Part shown: positions 62,520 to 64,000 of the stretch, piece by piece
Layout: each line of letters starts with the position of its first letter
How positions within the stretch are numbered: the stretch's first letter is position 1
Source: JABFXX01 sp964419605
Lineage (GTDB): Bacteria; Myxococcota_A; Polyangia; Haliangiales; Haliangiaceae
Direction of reading: 5' to 3'
Length of the DNA stretch: 64,000 nucleotides
NCBI GenBank assembly: GCA_964419605.1
Contig: CAYQQM010000007.1
Location: 1-64,000 of the forward strand
Program-made: the position numbers and the translations under genes
The notes under the pieces: model-generated
Told to the model about the DNA's origin: nothing
The model's input: the letters and a program-made list of their open reading frames with translations, nothing else
Database searches by the model: none

Positions 62520-64000
62520 ATGCCCGTGTTTAGAACCGCGTCGTTTGCATTATCGACGATCTTGCTCGCAACGACGCTCGCAACCGCTCGTCCTGCCGCC
62601 GATATGGAGTTCGAGCCCGAGAGCGCTGCTGCGACGCCCCCATCGAAAACACTCGAGCGGGCGATCAAGTTGTACGAAAAGAAGGACTTTGTCTCGGCCT
62701 CCATCGAACTCAAGAAGGTGCTCGAGGGAAAGAGCGGCGACGACGCGCGCAATAAGCAGCGGGCCGAGTTCTTTATGGGTAAGACCCTCTACAAAATGGG
62801 GTTCTACGCTGGGGCGATGGCGTACTTCGACAAAATCGTCCAGGGCGGCGACAACCACACCTACCACAGCGGCGCGCTCAAGTGGCTCGCCGCACTGTCC
62901 CGGGTTTTGCCCGAGACCTCCGGCATTCTCGAGAAGATCGGCACGTATGATCCCGCGGCGCTTAACGACCCGTCGTTGGCGGCCGTAAAGGATGAAGTAC
63001 TATTTCTGCTCGGCCGCCACTTCTATAAGCGCGGCGACTTCGACAAGGCGACGTCGTTGTTTCAGCAGGTATCGCGGAATTCGAGTTCTTTTATCAAGGC
63101 AAAGTTCTTTGAGGGCGTAACGTACGTTCGCAAGAACGAGGGCAAACCGGCTGTTGAGGCGTTCAAGGAAATCTTGGTGATCGGCGAGGAGCGGCCGAAG
63201 CAGTACTCAGCCGATGATATCGACAACTACCGAGAGCTCGCCCAGCTGCAGATGGCCCGCGTGTTCTATTCGACGCAGCAGTTCGACACCTCGATCAAGT
63301 ACTTCGAAAAGCTGCCCCAGGATTCGGCCGATTGGGCGCAGTCGCTGTTCGAGGCGTCGTGGGCGTACTTTATGAAAACGCTCAACTCCAAGGCGCTGGG
63401 AAATATTCATACGCTGAGCGCGCCGTACTTTGAGAACCAGTACTACCCCGAGGCGCTGCTGCTTCGCGCGGTGATCTATTACAAGTATTGTCTGTACGAT
63501 CGGGCGCAGGAAGCGATCGCCGACTTCAATGAGAAATACGGACCCCTTACCAAGAACCTCCAAGAACTCATCGCAAAATACAATGATAACGCAGAGTTCT
63601 ACGACTATGTGAAGAAGGTCAAGGCAGAGAAGGCAGGGCTCGACGCGGCGACGCAGCGACTGGTCATGAGCGTGCTGAGCGATCGGACCGTTCTCAAGAC
63701 GTTTGCGTGGGTCGATGAACTCGGTAGAGAACTAGACTTACTGCAGCGGTCGGACAAGGCCTGGCAGTCTACAAAGGTCTCGTCGGAGCTGTTGCAGGAG
63801 TTGACCGTGCAACAGTCCGTGGCGGCGAGCGATGCCGGCAAAGTGGCGCGCGACCGGATCGACCGGTTGGCCCGCGAGCTGGGTGCACTCTCTCGCGACG
63901 GCCTCAAGATCAAAATCGAAATTCTCAATGCGCAAGCCGATAAGATATCGACCGAAGCAGTCGGTACGCGCATCGCCGCCGATCACCCGGAAGAACCGAT
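62520..64000 (+). CDS. TPR-repeat exported protein, partial at the window edge
   Basis: The frame opens at ATG 62520 behind an AAGGAG site and remains open to base 64000, so the C-terminus is missing. The N-terminus looks like a signal peptide (STILLATTLATARPAAD). Then come repeated helical pairs of TPR type (LERAIKLYEKKDFVSASIEL, FYAGAMAYFDKIVQG, FYKRGDFDKATSLFQQV), followed by a long helical/coiled-coil region. The role is probably a periplasmic assembly or scaffold protein. Confidence 0.82.
   Translation, partial: MPVFRTASFALSTILLATTLATARPAADMEFEPESAAATPPSKTLERAIKLYEKKDFVSASIELKKVLEGKSGDDARNKQRAEFFMGKTLYKMGFYAGAMAYFDKIVQGGDNHTYHSGALKWLAALSRVLPETSGILEKIGTYDPAALNDPSLAAVKDEVLFLLGRHFYKRGDFDKATSLFQQVSRNSSSFIKAKFFEGVTYVRKNEGKPAVEAFKEILVIGEERPKQYSADDIDNYRELAQLQMARVFYSTQQFDTSIKYFEKLPQDSADWAQSLFEASWAYFMKTLNSKALGNIHTLSAPYFENQYYPEALLLRAVIYYKYCLYDRAQEAIADFNEKYGPLTKNLQELIAKYNDNAEFYDYVKKVKAEKAGLDAATQRLVMSVLSDRTVLKTFAWVDELGRELDLLQRSDKAWQSTKVSSELLQELTVQQSVAASDAGKVARDRIDRLARELGALSRDGLKIKIEILNAQADKISTEAVGTRIAADHPEEP

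Noticed and set aside
1..64000. tRNA or rRNA genes
   Set aside because: No cloverleaf-like or rRNA-like conserved sequence was noticed; a tRNAscan or Infernal run would be decisive.

Overview
The window looks like a chromosomal piece of a GC-rich, Gram-negative, didermic bacterium, most likely an (uncultured) member of Myxococcota or a close deltaproteobacterial relative. The support is indirect: a Ser/Thr kinase with a C-terminal TPR region, an ADYC-domain lipoprotein beside an ECF sigma factor, many lipobox lipoproteins, a lipoprotein trypsin with FG-GAP-like repeats, a TrmD fused to a second RNA methyltransferase domain, and several multihaem cytochromes. No rRNA, tRNA or CRISPR array was found.

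Layout. 0-5 kb: SDR oxidoreductase, small lipoproteins, and a permease-ATPase-membrane fusion protein export operon with a palindromic operator candidate upstream. 5-10.6 kb: acetoacetyl-CoA synthetase, then a vWA protein coupled to a TPR/HEAT protein. 10.7-20.5 kb: a truncated matrixin, a TacAT-like RHH/GNAT toxin-antitoxin pair with a nearly leaderless promoter, a ProA-like dehydrogenase, a putative gluzincin pair, a DAO-type oxidoreductase, an AAA ATPase with a C-terminal nuclease-like domain, and a Ser/Thr kinase. 20.5-29 kb: ADYC lipoprotein with sigma factor, secreted trypsin, rlmN, an IS110-like remnant, a LysR regulator, an extradiol dioxygenase and an NmrA-like protein.

29-32.6 kb is an arsenic operon, arsR-acr3-arsC-arsM-sigma, with two identical-half-site ArsR operator candidates (ATCGT-N6-ACGAT). 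The sigma gene carries a one-base frameshift in a G6 tract that removes its helix-turn-helix. 32.8-38 kb: alkC, an FKBP operon and katG with an OxyR-like site. 38.1-44.6 kb groups nrfHA (ammonia-forming nitrite reductase), a TonB-dependent receptor, a truncated haemoglobin and hemN, a set that fits anaerobic nitrite/NO metabolism and haem supply. A perfect 25-bp inverted repeat ends one base before the nrfH start codon.

44.7-50.2 kb: RlpA-like lipoprotein, a 66-bp tandem repeat, a lipoprotein that joins a phosphoesterase-like domain to a multihaem cytochrome, and the rpsP-khpA-rimM-trmD-rplS operon. 50.4-54.5 kb looks accessory: an unrecognised 580-aa protein behind a perfect CRP-type palindrome, VapBC, a DUF4143-type ATPase with an inverted repeat at its start, and a PIN fragment. 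54.5-62.4 kb encodes exported haem/DUF1501 proteins and surface lipoproteins plus yraN. The window ends inside a TPR protein gene that runs past base 64000.
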